Assembly (NCBI GenBank): GCA_010645155.1
Contig: CM021323.1
Span: 2,249,655 to 2,313,654, forward strand
Length of the DNA: 64,000 bases
Source of the DNA: Tigriopus japonicus
Lineage: Eukaryota; Arthropoda; Copepoda; Harpacticoida; Harpacticidae
Direction of reading: 5' to 3'
Part shown: piece after piece, positions 1 to 22,900 of the stretch
Position numbering within the stretch: position 1 is the first letter of the stretch
How the letters are laid out: the number at the start of each line of letters is the position of its first letter
Translations under genes and position numbers: made by a program
The notes under the pieces: generated by a model
Seen by the model: the letters and a program-made list of their open reading frames with translations, nothing else
Databases searched by the model: none
Told to the model about the DNA's origin: nothing

Positions 1-469
1 CAAAGGGGATTGGGGACGGGCGCATACTTATTCCTAATACCTCTATCCACGACGTAAAGGGTGGATTTACTTTGTATAAACTGATTGAGTATCAAAACGA
101 GAAGAACTACTGTACGAGCATTGTAAAAACTACGGGTTGGCGACAACTTGGCGTTTTCTGACGTGGAAAGAAGCATTTTTATGAAGTTTGTTTTGACTTA
201 CAAATACGATTGAGACCACTAGTCAAGTTGTAGTGCCGGTCAACCGGCTGAAATCAAAACAAGAAATACTGTTCACAGTTTACAACCGATCACCCCAAAA
301 ATATTTGTGGGCTATTTTGCGTTTGTCAATGCTAATGCCTAAGAAATTCAACTTGGTCAAACTAGTATCCATTTCGTCCGTAGTGAAAGATACTTAAGAG
401 AAAGAGAGAGAGAGAGAAATCGTTCGAATAAATGAGATCGATCACGGATTTTGGTTATTTGTACTGAAA
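1..469. other. no gene recognised
   Basis: I see no open frame or RNA gene here. The only structure is a short GA-rich run near 400-418, just upstream of an ATG at 470; this purine-rich tract would suit a 5' leader but is not proof of one. Confidence 0.4.
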
Positions 470-661
470 ATGAGACGTAACTCGCCGCTGATTTTAAAAC
501 GTCCCAAGGATGAAAACGCCGGACAATCAGATCCTGGCTTAGTGGAACCTAGATGTACCCGGTCTATTACTTCTGAGACCGCCCAGACGCCATCTGATGA
601 CTCCGAATTAACTGCCATTGGTGACCAGACTCGAATGGGTTGGGGAAAAATAATACCTTGA
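470..661 (+). CDS. possible first coding exon, unassigned
   Basis: A 63-codon frame opens with a true ATG after a GA-rich tract and ends at TGA. Its composition is polar, with evenly mixed codons, and looks more coding than the AT-rich DNA on either side. It could be a first exon of the downstream zinc-finger gene or of the SLC30A5 gene, both of which lack a clear start. The GT sites inside it (for example near 625) match the donor consensus poorly, so no junction can be proposed. I do not recognise the peptide. It may be chance. Confidence 0.22.
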   Translation: MRRNSPLILKRPKDENAGQSDPGLVEPRCTRSITSETAQTPSDDSELTAIGDQTRMGWGKIIP

Positions 662-1962
662 TTAGCGGATAAGGATCATATGTTTTAGTCTTAAACTCTT
701 CAACGATCGCTCAATGTCACTTTGAATGGACCAGATTTTTTTTTACAAAAAATAAAAACGAAACATCAAAGTTTATTGAAATCGACAGTAAAGGCTATTC
801 TTGACATAAAAAGTCAAAATAACAAAACCATCTTCAACTTATCTCACTCTATCCCAATCCTAATTTTTTATATTGGTCTTATGCCAAGATAAAGTTTTCA
901 ACGAGATATTGCGTGAATTTGAATGATGAATCATGTACTTTGATAAACATCGATTTTCTAAGGAGATGATAGTTGTTTATTTCAAATATTAGATGTGTTT
1001 CTATTTATTTTTGCTTTACTCTTGTCCACAATGTTTATCATCCAAAGGCCAATCTCTATCGGTCTTTATGTGCGAGTTACATCATAAGAATACTTTTCCT
1101 CGTTTCCACTCTATTATACCATAAGAATAGTTATTCTTACTTTTGATAAGTTGGGTTCTGAAATTCGGTCATGGCCAAATTTTTCTTGTAGATTTAAAAG
1201 GAAATTTTCCAAGATTAGCTATTCCTATATGCAACTTTGATTCTATTCAATTAGATTATCGTATCAAACTCGTCGTTCCTCGTAATTAATTTATTTATTT
1301 GATTGTAGTAATCCATTCATTCGTCCAAGCCTACGAAGTTAACTTAAGTTAAATTCATTTTAAACTTCACAAGGACTTAGAACCATTTGTCAACATATTC
1401 GTTATTTTTGCTGCAAAAAGGTTTAACAAGAAGAAAAAATTAAAATACGAATATATTAAGTGCTCAAAAACCGTTTACGTATGATCCTAAAGAGTTTGAA
1501 TTCCACAATAGAAAATCAAATCTATTTTTTTCTTATTTAAAAATAGCGTGTTTATCAACCTTTATTCAAATACTTTCAACAATTACAATTTTATTTCTAC
1601 CTTGCCAAAGGTGAACAAGAACTTTTTATTGGGTAAAATGCTTTCATTTTTAATGATTAACCATGGTATTGTCCAGTTTTAGATTCCCAAGTTACCAGAA
1701 ATTGACTGAGAGAACAAGCTTCCTTCTGACCATTGACCAAACTGATAAAAAGTGGTTACAGCTTAGAAATAATTACTTGAATGATGAAAAATATACTTTT
1801 TAAACCGTTTAAACATATGCATTTGTTATTGAAAGATCGAAGTGAAAGTAATTTTGCATAAAAGTAAATTAAAGAAAGTATTCGAACACTCTGCACGTCT
1901 GCTGCAGTATGTAGAACAATATGCTCCAATTTTATTGGGGATTTCCATTGCCTTCCAATTAG
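662..1962. other. AT-rich spacer without recognised gene
   Basis: This stretch is AT-rich with homopolymer runs and stops in all frames. A 116-codon minus-strand frame at 1756-2106 overlaps the zinc-finger exon and has no recognisable domain. I see no repeat structure or RNA gene. Confidence 0.4.
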
Positions 1963-3464
1963 TACCGAGCAACAAAGAAGTTGCTTTTTTACACATATGA
2001 ATCTGGTCACCAACCAACCACATTCTTCAAAGTGAAAAACCATGTTCCCAGGCCGCCAATTACGGATTGTTTGAGATCTTGGAAGTTTCGTATTCCCATT
2101 GCACACTCCAAGTTTGTGTCGCTTTCGACGAGTGAGTGGGAAAATAATTGGAAAAAGACCCCCCTGCCAACCACGAGCAATAAACGTAAGTTATATAATG
2201 GACTTGCTCAATCATCAAGCTTGAAAGGTCTATTTTCCTGCTCTAATCGGAGCTGAAGCGACTAGAAATGAAGATTGACTTTCCTGTTCTCAGACAAATC
2301 CCATGGAAAACATTCTGAGGTGGTGAAGATCCAAGTTCTGGATGTGACAACAGGGCCAAATACGATTTCTGAAGATATCCTCGAGCTGGACGAGCCTTTT
2401 TGTGTCCAACTTCACGAGTCCAAGAGCATTGAATGTGAAATCTGTCACAAGCTTATAAGTCGTCAGTGGTTTCCCCATCATGAGAAGATTCATTTAGCTG
2501 ATGGACCACGTCATGCATGTCATATTTGTGGCACTTCATTCACTCGGAAAGGTGACGTCAAAAGGCATCAGAAAAGCGTTCATCGAGTGGAACTGGGCCT
2601 TCAGTCAGATGCCAACAGTCCAGGCCCATTGACCAAAGTAAGTCCATCTGTTGATTTGGACAGCTCTTGGATCAAAATGAAGACCATCATAACGCTGTTT
2701 CGCCAAAGAAACCACCGACAGCTGGCATTCCTCGTCAATAAGCCATTTCCGGGGTTTCCATCCAGTTTTATTCAGACCTGTTTATCTATCATCCAAGCGT
2801 CTAGCTGGATTGATGCCATTTTGTCAATTTTCTGCTGCAGTGATTTGGCAAAGTCTATCTTTTTTTTTGAAAAATGATTTGGCCTTCTCGATTATCCAAC
2901 TTCGGTGCCAAAGTAGTTGTTTTTGTCTGTGTTCATGTAATAAGATCCCCTAAATCCCAACATACTTTGTCAGAGTAATTTGGAATGGAGAATTTGCTCC
3001 TTCATGAAATTTGTGTTTAAGCTAATGAATAACTCATCTTTATCACTAACGTGCCTTCTCTTCACAATTAGGGAATATTGAAATGCAACGTGTGTCACGT
3101 GAAGTTTCATAAACGAAAATATCATGAAGATCACATCAACATTATTCATCCCATCCAAACATCATCTAATGAGTCAGAGGCTTCTCCCCAGGATTCATCC
3201 GAATTTGGAAAGACATTTGAGGACACAAAACATGTTGGCCAAAATAAAGGACATTCCTTAATAGTTACACAAGATCAATTAGTGCACAAAAAACTGGAGA
3301 GCCATCTAGAGGAACTAGAGAGCCAAGATTCCTCAAATTGTGATGAATTTGAACCAAGATCTCCACCGGACAATGTTCAAACCTTAATTGATGCAGTGCA
3401 GGAGTTGATTCAAAGTCATGATGAGGGAAAATTAGTGACGACCAAAACCGAAGATCCATCGTAG
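1963..3464 (+). CDS. small C2H2 zinc-finger protein, 5' end unresolved
   Basis: Three exons join in frame. An exon ends at 2185 at a consensus donor (AAAC then gtaagt, phase 1) and joins 2294-2637, which follows a clean acceptor (tttcctgttctcag). That exon ends in phase 0 before gtaagt and joins 3072-3464 (TAG stop). The two later exons carry three C2H2 fingers: a CEIC type and a CHIC type around 2430-2583, and a CNVC type around 3081-3143. The tail is acidic and Ser-rich. This is probably a DNA-binding nuclear protein, but three fingers do not identify a family. The frame before 2185 is open only from 1963 and has no ATG, so a start exon is missing; acceptors near 1962 and 2051 are both possible. 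The two finger-bearing exons are well supported; the first is less so. Confidence 0.68.
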
Positions 3465-4277
3465 AAAATATTCTCGATATTACATGCTTGAGCTCTCAAG
3501 AAGCTGAATGAAGGTTACTTTGGTAATATTGTTCTCCCTGGAAATGAATGTTTGTGTCACCAAATGACATTCTAAATAAGTGATTAATTACTATGACGTG
3601 TAAATACAATTGTTGCTATAAGAACTGCTCTTGTGCAATATTGTTTTTCTATCACAGCGCTGGAACACAATGGCATTGGATTTCTCAATTAGCCCAAACA
3701 ATTGATCCTTCCTTCCAGTTAAAGAAAGCACTCACACAAAGGTTCGCACAAAAGAGCGTATGGCAAAATACCTGATGTTGGAACATGCGTTTAACAAGGC
3801 ACCAACCGCAAACAATCGGTACTAAACCGATTTGTTCCTCTAAAGGAGTTGGAGGGAAATATTTCTTGAAATCAAAGTTAATCACAATCAAAATCAGTTC
3901 TTTATTTATAATCTTAGTTTTATTTATAAACTTAGTTATAGAACCTACTATTTTCAATAATGCAAAACTTTGTAGACTAGTCCTGAATGTCACCTTAATG
4001 GTAATGTTACAAAATAGACGGTGGATCGATGGAAGACTTTTTCTACTTTCCCGTAAAATTCACTTGTGGCGTCAATTGCTGTATGATAAATTTGACAAGT
4101 AAAGTTGACAAATCAAGACCTGTAGTTACTTAAGTTGAAGCAAAGACGACTGCCACAGCACCACAATGCCACAGCACCACAAGTTCTCCACAGCAATATT
4201 TGTAACAATGATAGCCAATCATCTTGTGCACTTACGCTAAATTTTTAATGTGGCTGAGACTGTTTGATTGTATTTTA
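3465..4277. other. intergenic, no gene recognised
   Basis: AT-rich sequence downstream of the zinc-finger stop. Short overlapping frames near 3685-4100 on both strands have biased Ile/Leu/Lys composition and no domain. A small direct repeat of the words ccacagcaccacaa lies near 4153-4180. Confidence 0.4.
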
Positions 4278-4666
4278 CCGGATGTTTCAAAAGAAACGGA
4301 ACACCTGATTCTATCGTCTATAGCTCGTGATTGAAACCATGCCTCATCTTCATCGGATGCGATTTGCCAAACACTTGGCTTGAAAAGACAGAAGAGGCAA
4401 TTTCACCCAAATTCAATATTTAAACGACGACGATTTTTCTCGTAAAGGGCCATTTCTGAAAACAGACCATTCGTGACTCTGACTTTGTTTCCCTTCCGTA
4501 AATTGGCTATAATAAAAAAATGAGACGGCATAAAGCGAAAAAAACTACATGTTTCTAAAGATTTGGTATCTGCAACATCATTTTGGCCTTTGTAATTTTT
4601 TTGCGAGATCAACCATTTCCAAGTGACGGACATGGTTTCCTGTTCCGTTTCTTATGCATCACCCGG
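4278..4666. mobile_element. Tc1/mariner-like element remnant or MITE with TA flanks
   Basis: The segment is bounded by imperfect inverted ends. The left end begins CCGGATG and contains aagaaacggaacac. The reverse complement of the right end begins CCGGGTGATG and contains aagaaacggaaca. Both sides are flanked by TA (4276-4277 and 4667-4668), the target duplication of Tc1/mariner elements. At 389 bp it is too short for a transposase. A 76-codon minus-strand frame (4403-4633) lies inside; I cannot say whether it is a decayed DNA-binding domain or chance. Confidence 0.55.
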
Positions 4667-5392
4667 TAGATATCAAACATGGTTGGGGGCCTTTGTCTAC
4701 AAAAATGCAGCTAGATTTTTTTTGTGTACGTTGCCCTTTTTATTCATCTTTGGTGGAAACACATTTCATTCATTGTGTAGTCCAAAACTGTAACTGTGCA
4801 CTGTAAATGGATCGAAATGTGATTGTAGTTCTACTTCAATATTGTTAGCATTAAAAATTCCTTTTTTTGCCACAGAAATAACCTCTCTTTGCGGTGGTGC
4901 TGGTTTTCCACACACCAAATGTAAACTAAGTCAAAAGTTGATAGCAGAACCGCCATGAATTGTTAACAAAATGAAAAAAAAATATGGAGTCAAATGGTTG
5001 AGCATTTTTTTTTCTTTTTGGAGCACCTGTCTCGAAGAGAGCGAGTTCCCCGAGTCCAATTAATTATATGCACATACATTACAATGCCGATAATTGAACA
5101 AATGCCCTCCAGCAATGCAGTCCATCTACTAAGGGATGGAAAACCAATAGCCTTTGTTTTCCATCCATTTTCTCCCATAATATAACCTTACACATTTTTG
5201 TGAAGGATAGGGCAGAAAGTCGATAAATCTCCTAGAACCCCTAGCAAGTGGAACTTATTCAAAAGTACCTTTAAGAAAATAGACATCTGAAAAGTTTTCA
5301 AATCAAACTGTACGTGTTTTCTTAGCCCAATTGAGTCTTAACCTAACAAGTTCATACCTGAGAGACCCAAGTTCTTTTTTCTCTTTTCACAG
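4667..5392. other. probable 5' region of the ZnT5 gene, no exon identified
   Basis: This stretch should hold the first exon or exons of the zinc transporter that is open from 5393, but I cannot identify one. Short frames at 4990-5185 on both strands do not resemble the ZnT5 N-terminus. It ends in a strong polypyrimidine acceptor just before 5393. Confidence 0.4.
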
Positions 5393-14806
<9,414 letters not shown>

Positions 14807-16955
14807 ACTTCTTGAAATCATAGCTGAGCTGCTGAGACGATCGCTATTGGATTGGAGTCGAGCACATTTATGGGAATCTAAAAACAAATAGACTCCTACC
14901 TACACATCTTTGTGTCGTTTCAGCGCCAAGGTTTGTTTAGTTCGGAGTAAAGCTGATGATGGGTTGTTCTTGGTGCATTTTATATTGATGAGTTGGGATT
15001 CGTCTCCCTTTGTGTTTTTGACACTTTTTCTGTGATACCAATACAAACAATGAAGAAAAACATGCCACCCGTGCTTCAATGAATAGCATCTTTCAGCATT
15101 CCTTAGTTTTATGGGTTGTTTGGAAGGATGAATCGATCAGTCCGCATTCACGGACTCGAGTCCCCAAACCTTAACTGTGAGTTGCAGAACTGGAAAAAAG
15201 GTTTTGGTAATATAATTCACCAACTGTGGATCCTGTAATTCAAATGACCTCAACAACTGACCTGATACGGCCAAAATGGTTATGTGTTGGGTGCTCAGAT
15301 AGCAGTTGCAACCTCTCTCATTTTACAATCATATAGTACATTCCATTGCCGTTTTCACTTAGTTCGCCTTCAAATGGTCGACGGCGTTTTGTTGATTTTT
15401 TCTTGTAATTCTTGTAAAGAAAACTGACGAGGCTCCTCTGATGTTTTTTCTCTTCCAAAGTTTTACAGGCAAGCTCAAGATTCTTTCGCTTTCATGAGTA
15501 AAAAGGGTTCTTTGATGGATTTCAAACGCCAAATCAAAGGATAACGAAATAGTTTAGCAAATAACATCGTAGATCGAGGCAATGTATTACCTCGAGCGTT
15601 CCTTCAATGAGTTCAACGAATTTCCAAAGGTTAAACATTAACATGTTTTAAAACCTTTTTAGCCACTAAAACGGTCGTTGCTATTTTTACAGAATATTAC
15701 TCTACTCGGTACCTTAGATTAATAGCCAATGAAAACTCAGCGACCAATGGAACCAGAGAAAACACAAAAATGTGTAGATATTGGGATCTGAAAACCATAA
15801 CCGGGCTTCACTAGGTTTTTTTTTTCTTCCTCGAAAGGCAAATCATGCCAACACGAATTGTGGGTTGAGAGTCTGGCATCAATATTCCTGTCCACATCTT
15901 GCTTTCGGAGACTTGCATTCATATAAGGGAGTAAGCATCGTAGTTGTTTTTTTAAATTTGTTCGTTTGCGAGTAGTACACGCTCTGTCGCACCGGCAACA
16001 AGAGAAAATACTAAAGCAGCAATAACGTTATGATGAATATGTATTGAGGAAATAAATCATGGAAAATCGATAACCAGATAATCATCCAACCATTGGCCAG
16101 AGGGCGTCTTTGAATATTGAGCAATCTGGGCTCAACCTCAACCCAACAACAACTTCACGTGGTGAGTGAAGAAGTTGGGTGCACTTTTTATTGCTTGTTC
16201 TTGTAACATGGCTTAATTTGAAGTCAAATTTGCTGACAACCGAGCTCTGGAAACATTGCACTCACTTAAAATTGTCATTTAAAGACCTTCATCATCCGTA
16301 CTTGGCTCGCCAGGGATTTATCTCGAATGCATTTGGTACCTTTACTACTGCGTCTATTTTTTCCTCGACAATGAAAGCTGAAGGGTATCCTTGTTTCACG
16401 CATAGGGTATACAAGACCTAGATTATGATGTACGAATCAAACCTCAGTTGATCATACCTAATCGGTCTGAGAGCGTATCAGTGGAAAAAGTAAATATTGT
16501 AACTAGGTTTATGTACTCGGAACCAATGATAGAGAGCCGCGTCGCCGGGAGCAAGTCTGTTTATTTAAGCGGGAGACCGTGGAAAAGCTCAAGTCAACTT
16601 TTTAATCAGCTCATACATTCGCCAGAGCTTTTCCACGGAAATGGGCTTGTCAGAGGAGAACGAACGACCACTTATCAAACCCGATGACAGGGGAAACTAT
16701 GGATCACTGCGAAAAAAATGATCCACTCATCCAACTTTTCCAGCATGAATCAAGCTCCAACTGAGGGTTTCCCGCGAAAGAAACGATCCACTCAAGTTTG
16801 GAAAATCAAAAGATGGGATCCAGTCAAGGTCTTAACATTTTTAGAGTACACCCACACATCCCAGTGAGGTGCGAAAAGACTCTTCAGAATGTGAAAACAC
16901 TCACCGTAGTTCGCTTCTTGTGACAGGACTCACTCAGTCTTGGAGACCTCAAGGC
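14807..16955. other. intergenic between ZnT5 and the LDLa receptor
   Basis: This spans the 3' flank of the zinc transporter and the upstream region of the receptor. Frames of 60-80 codons around 15737-16687 have no domains and overlap one another. The only structure I see is the inverted repeat at 16577-16638. Confidence 0.4.
16577..16638. repeat. short perfect inverted repeat upstream of the receptor gene
   Basis: The 14-bp word ccgtggaaaagctc at 16577-16590 recurs as its exact reverse complement at 16625-16638, separated by 34 bp. It lies about 320 bp upstream of the receptor ATG. It could be a hairpin in a leader or a pair of protein-binding sites; nothing shows which. Confidence 0.5.
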
Positions 16956-19900
16956 ATGAAAAACTCGATGCCACACCTCCTATTCCAACACATCTTCCTC
17001 TTGGTTGGCCTCCTCTCATTAGCAGTTGAGGGATGTGAGTTCTCTTGCCAAGACAACGAGGAGTGCTTGAGCATTTATCGGGTATGTGATGGTCGAAAGG
17101 ATTGCGAAAACGGTCGCGACGAAGAGGATTGTCAAAACTACGAATGTCTGCCCAATCAAATCAAGTGTCAAGATGGGCTTCAATGCATCCGGAGCACCTT
17201 GATGTGCGCCGGATCGCAGACCTATTGCAATGATGGAAGTGATTCGAACCAAACTTTATGCGCCCAATTTGAGTGCCCCTCGTCGTACAGGAAATGTCAA
17301 AATGGTTGGCAATGTGTGCCCGATCGAAAATTCTGTGACAAACAAGCTCGGGGACGAGGTCAGTATCAATGCCTTGACCGGAGTGATGAAACCGTTTGGG
17401 GTTGCCTTCAAGTCAACAAGACTTGTGACATACAGAACAAGTTGTGGCCTTGTCAAGGCGACAGCAATTCGGCTCATTGTATCGACATGACCAAAGTGTG
17501 TGACGGCCAAGGAGGCTTGGGAACCAACAATTGCGAAGGCCCAGAAGATGAGCTCGATGAATTCTGCAGGCAAGTTATCATGTTGAATCAGTCTATCTTA
17601 ATTGAAAATGAAGTTGGTTCATTCGAAGACAATCCAATTTCCGTCATTTGACGGGCAAAAGCGTTGTCAGTTTGTTCCACGTACTATGATTCGTTCTTTC
17701 CTCCGTTCCCAGAAATTGGACGTGCCCACAGAACTACGTGAAATGTTCAGACGACCGTCAATGCATCTTGACGGGAAACATTTGTGACGGACATCCTCAT
17801 TGTGCCGACGGAAGTGACGAAGTGGCTATTCAAATCAGGCCAGGCGTTTGGGATGCCTGTCAAGAAAAGGGATCTCTTTGTCTGAAGTATCCCAAGGGAC
17901 ACAATTGGAAAATCAAAGGTGAACCCGGAGCGCGATGCGACCCTCAGACTTGCCTCGAGGTAACGAAGTTTTGCAACGGTAACTGCGATTGCCAATCGAA
18001 TTGTTTCGACGAGGACCCCCAGTTCTGTCAAGATTGGCATTGTGCTGAGGGCTACTTCAAATGTCACACTTCAGGCTTATGTATTCGCGAGGATCAACTC
18101 TGCGATGGAAACTTTGATTGTCGAACAGATTCTTCCGATGAATCCGATTGTCCTTGTCTGGAGCACGATAGCTCAGTGTACTTTCGAGATTTATTGGTTC
18201 CGTTTTTAGCCCAAGATTGCGGGAGCGTCAGTTTGGATTGTCATTGCCTTCGAAGCGCCACCATCGACACCAACGTGGATGCAAAGGCCAAGGTGGTATA
18301 CCTAGATATTCCTCCGTGTGGTTTGAAGAATTGCTCCCTCAGCATTGTTGAACTTGATTTTAAAGACCCGGCAATTAAATGCCAACCCCACAAGAGACAC
18401 TTAAGCTTAGAAGAGACCTGGCAAACCACCGGGGGCTATGATGCCAAAGTAAGTTTGCCTTTGGCCTTGGACGGGTACACTTATGTGGTCAAAACGGAAA
18501 ACTTAACGGAACCATCTTCATCTTGCTTCGCGAATAAAGCTCTGGCTTTTACAATGGAGGAGAGAATATTCTCACAAATGTTGGAACCCAATAACCAGAC
18601 AAAGCAACATTGTGACTGCAATTTCTCACGCATTGGGCGAATCGAGTTCTTCAACGAGTATAAGCTCCCCTCATCCTTTCACGTGGATACACGAGATTAT
18701 TTCTATGAAATCGTTTACAAAACGATCGCCCAGAACGAACTCCTTTATACGACCGATCCAAATTGTTTATTTGACGGGGATCAAATCCGTTGGAACCGAG
18801 TATTTCCAACAATCTTCTATGGAACTGGTCATCAAACGGAGAAAGATAACAAGAATTTCCCATTAAATTTGTTCCTTTACCATCCGCCTTGGTATTGCGA
18901 GGCTCCCCTCAATCAAATCAAGATGAACTTGTTAACGTTAATGAAATTTGCTCGATCGGGAACAATGAAAACCAAAGAAAGAGAACCATGGCAAACCCTC
19001 TCCGACACCGACCAGCTCTTCATTGAGGCCGCAATTTGCGAACTGGACAGTCAAGCATTCGAGTACAATTACAACGGCAGTTTCATAACCTATCTGATCA
19101 TGGCCAAGAAGTCGCAGAAAATGTCGGTCAATTTTACAGTGGCCAACCAAAGGTTGGACTTGTATGCACTACACAAGCTTCCTGATCTGAATTTGACCAA
19201 GATGATCACCGTGTTAGTGGATTCTTGGGATGGATTGGTTCTGCCCAAAGAGGTCAATGGCAAGCTTTTGCATGAATTATTTGTGGAACACCGACACAAT
19301 ACCAGCCTTCAGGGTTTTGTTTTCTCGAGACTTTTGTTGCCTCGAAAAGTTCGAGACTACGTTCAAATAAGCGGATACACCAACCTTAACGATGCCCTAA
19401 AGAAGCACAGTGTTCAAACAGATCTGACGTTTTTTCGAGTTTGTGATCAAAAAGAGTGTGATTTGGACCCGATCAGGGATCCTCATCACATTCAGAAGTC
19501 CTTGTCGGCAAGATGGGCGAGAAACTGTCTGAATGTCGACATTGGCACAGACAGATTTGCCATTCAGGCCAGTAAAGTCGATACTTACTACATTATTATC
19601 GATTTGAACGACACGAAGCTCACCAACGATCCCCAAAAAGTCACCGATCGAGTTGATGTACACACAAAACCTCTGCTTGGAGATGGGAGGGACAGTCCCT
19701 TTTATCCTCAAACTAATCTCGTGGAAGTGGATGGCCAGATCTTGTGTAGTAATGATAAGATAACCGTTTTCCCATCGTTCTACGTGTCTACGTTGGTTTC
19801 CGCTCTTCTGCACAACAATTCTCTATGTGTGGAAGAACTCTGTGCCTCCCAAGAGTTATACTTTGAAGTGGAAGAGTTCAGTTTCCTGGGTCCTTTCAGC

Positions 19901-22900
19901 GCCATTTGGGAATCCCATTGCTTCGAAGAATTCGGCTTTGAGCTCATTTCAGACATTTTCGAGTCCAAAGACCACGGCCTCCTCACCATCAACAAGTTCT
20001 GGGCCTTTGAGCACTTTAATTATATGATCTTCTCCAAGACCAGACAAAGAGGGAGCATGGAGTCCATCTACCTTTCCCGGCCCATTTTCGCTCTCGAAAT
20101 AGCACTCGGTACTCTTATGTCGTCCATTTGTCTTATCGCCATTTTCGGGAACCTGGCTGTCTTTTTGGCCATCATGATTGACCCAACCACTAAGAAGACC
20201 ATCTATCAATACTTCCAAATGAGTTTGTGTCTGGCGGATGTACTAATGGGTTTGGCGGGAGCAGGCTCCATAGTTTTCACTCAATTTGGTCTGCTCTTTG
20301 GGCGAGTGACGATAAACGACTTCATTGAGGCGGATGCATTCACAGCCAGCTTTAAAAGTCCAGAGCAAGCCCAGAGATCCGGCTTGAATCAGTTCTATTT
20401 TATTACATCCAACGTCAGTCTCGTCCTTTGCGGAGCCCTTGTCAGGTAAGCGGGAGAAAGAGAATTTGTGCCAAGGATTTGGACAAACTTCCGGGATGGC
20501 ATGCGTGATTATGTATGGCCTTTGTTTCGCAACGAACATGAATGATGAATGCCGCCCTTTGCTTTCCTTCCTTGAAACACTGCGGAGAAGAGAAATCCCA
20601 ATCTTTTTGATGTAAATAAAATACAAAGTGTCCTTGCAGTTTGTCGACCACGGTGTCGTTGTTGCTCCTATCAGCCATGGCCTTTACCCGGTACCAAGTG
20701 GCCTCGTCATCCTTCCGGCAAGACCGAATATTTTCATGGGCCACCAAACATCCTGGCATTGCATCTGGCCTTCCTTGGTTGGTGGGTCTAACATTCACTT
20801 GCCTCCATTTCTTCGACATCTTTAGCATGCAACTGACGTTTCAAGCCTTTTTCGACCCTTTATCCAAATTAACGATCTTGCTACCGTCATCCACTCGGCC
20901 TTTGAACTTCTACATTCAAACCGGCATCGGTGGAATGGTCAGCCTTATCACGATTTGGTATTCCATCAAAGCATGGACGGAAATCAATAAAAATGCAAAG
21001 GAAATCCAATCGAGAGGAATGATTAGGTGAGCTAGTACGTAGCACACGTGAATAACCTAGTTGCGCGAAGTTCTGCGCAAAACCAACATTCAAAGGCTGA
21101 GATGAACTGGTCTTGTAGGAAGGCTTGATTTTCAAAGGATTTTTTCACCAACTTTAAGTTCAAACGCAGCAAAGTTACTTGCTTGTTTTTTGATCTCACG
21201 TCTTTTCGTTTCGAACTCGCTTCAAGCTATTTATTAAGTTTGCGATTTGAACCGCCAAAACGTGTTAGGCCACGTGTTTGTCGTAACAAAACTAAATTCA
21301 AACACTGTTTTCTTTTGACGGCTCAGATTGCAAATGTTAAGACTTTTGTCAGGTTAAGGGGAAACACGATAAACGACAATGTGGTCGTTGAACCGTGCCT
21401 TTACCAATTGAGTATTTAATTCAAAGGCTTTCAAGCAGAAATTAAATGTCTTGCCAACCCGCTTAAAGAACTCGTTAAATTGCTAAGGCGTCATAAAATC
21501 TGTAGTACAATAGAAAAAGTCACAAGTTTGATGCAACGAAAATCCAGTTCCGAGGAAAAAAGACAGCTTTGTGCTTCTTGCCATGGAATACTAATGCTAG
21601 AGGATCCCTGGTCTTGTCCACAATTTTCACTGAACTTGAGACAATCAAGTCATCCATATACGTTTAAACGGTGGCCTGGATTTCCATCATTAGAATGCAA
21701 GTGGGATTTTTCCTGGAATCACTTTTCAAATTAAATCCACCAATATTTTTAAATACGCCTTTGGAGCCCTGATTTCTTGCACGTTTTTGCACCAAAGTTT
21801 TAAAAAATTCCTTCATTGTTCAAAAGAAACCAACTTGTCTGACAAAAGAGCTTTTCTCTGTTCAAGACTTAGCTAGTCGAGCAGAACCACCTGGAATTTT
21901 GAAGGATACGTAAAAGAATACTGACTTGAGAGAAAAAGAGCAAGTGGTCATAAGTCAGAGGACAAATACACACGATTCAATACATTTCATTAAGTCTGTT
22001 TTTGAATGCTCTTAGTACTTGGCTTTCTAAAATTGCAAGTTTTGTGTTGAGGTGAAGGACAACTCAAATAAAAAATCCAAGATGAAATCCAGTTTCAAGC
22101 CAAGCTATTTGATCGCTCATAACGGAAGACCCTGAACTAGTTGGTAAAATTGAATAGGATGTTTAGCTTGTAAAAAATAATAAAACTTACTTTTTTACAA
22201 GGATCCGATCCATGCATTAATATATGTCTTAAATTATTGGACCATATTTACTTTACACCATTGTGAAGTGTTACATACATGGAATTGGATTTAACTGATC
22301 CACAAATAGGAACGTCAAGTTTCAATGAGAAAAACGAAGCCTTAAATGATATTAAGGTCCTTCAACTGTTTAAAGAATCGTATGGAAAACTTGGGCCTAG
22401 TTTATGAATTTTGAACGTAAATATAAAGCAAAGCCGACATTTGTTAGTTTGATTCATTTTTGTGTGGCATGAGTTTTCAGTTCAAAGCAAGAACATACCT
22501 GAGTGAGCAATCATCAAGGATTCTCTCGCGTCGCTGAATCAGAGGGCATGACCAATGAAAACTCAAATGGCCTAGTTTCTAATGATATTCACCAAGACGG
22601 ATTTAACTCTCGTTGGCCTTTGAAACAGCATTAGTGCATAAAATACAGCGCTTATGTATGTCATTCCTATGTTGAATAATCCCTCTGAATCTTTGCAGTC
22701 AACAAGATCAAATGAAACGCAGGCTAAAGGAGGAGCGAAGTTGGATGCATTTGACAGCTGCCATCATCATCGGTTTCGTCATCTCTGTGGTTCCAGTATT
22801 TATCTTCTACATGCTCTCCATCTTCTCTATCTCATGTCCACCGGTGGTCCAACTTCTAGTGTGGTGGCTCCTCGTTTCAGGATCATTTCTTAATCTCATC

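Noticed and set aside
1756..2106. 116-codon minus-strand frame
   Set aside because: Overlaps the plus-strand zinc-finger exon and reads as Ile/Cys/Leu-biased sequence without a domain.
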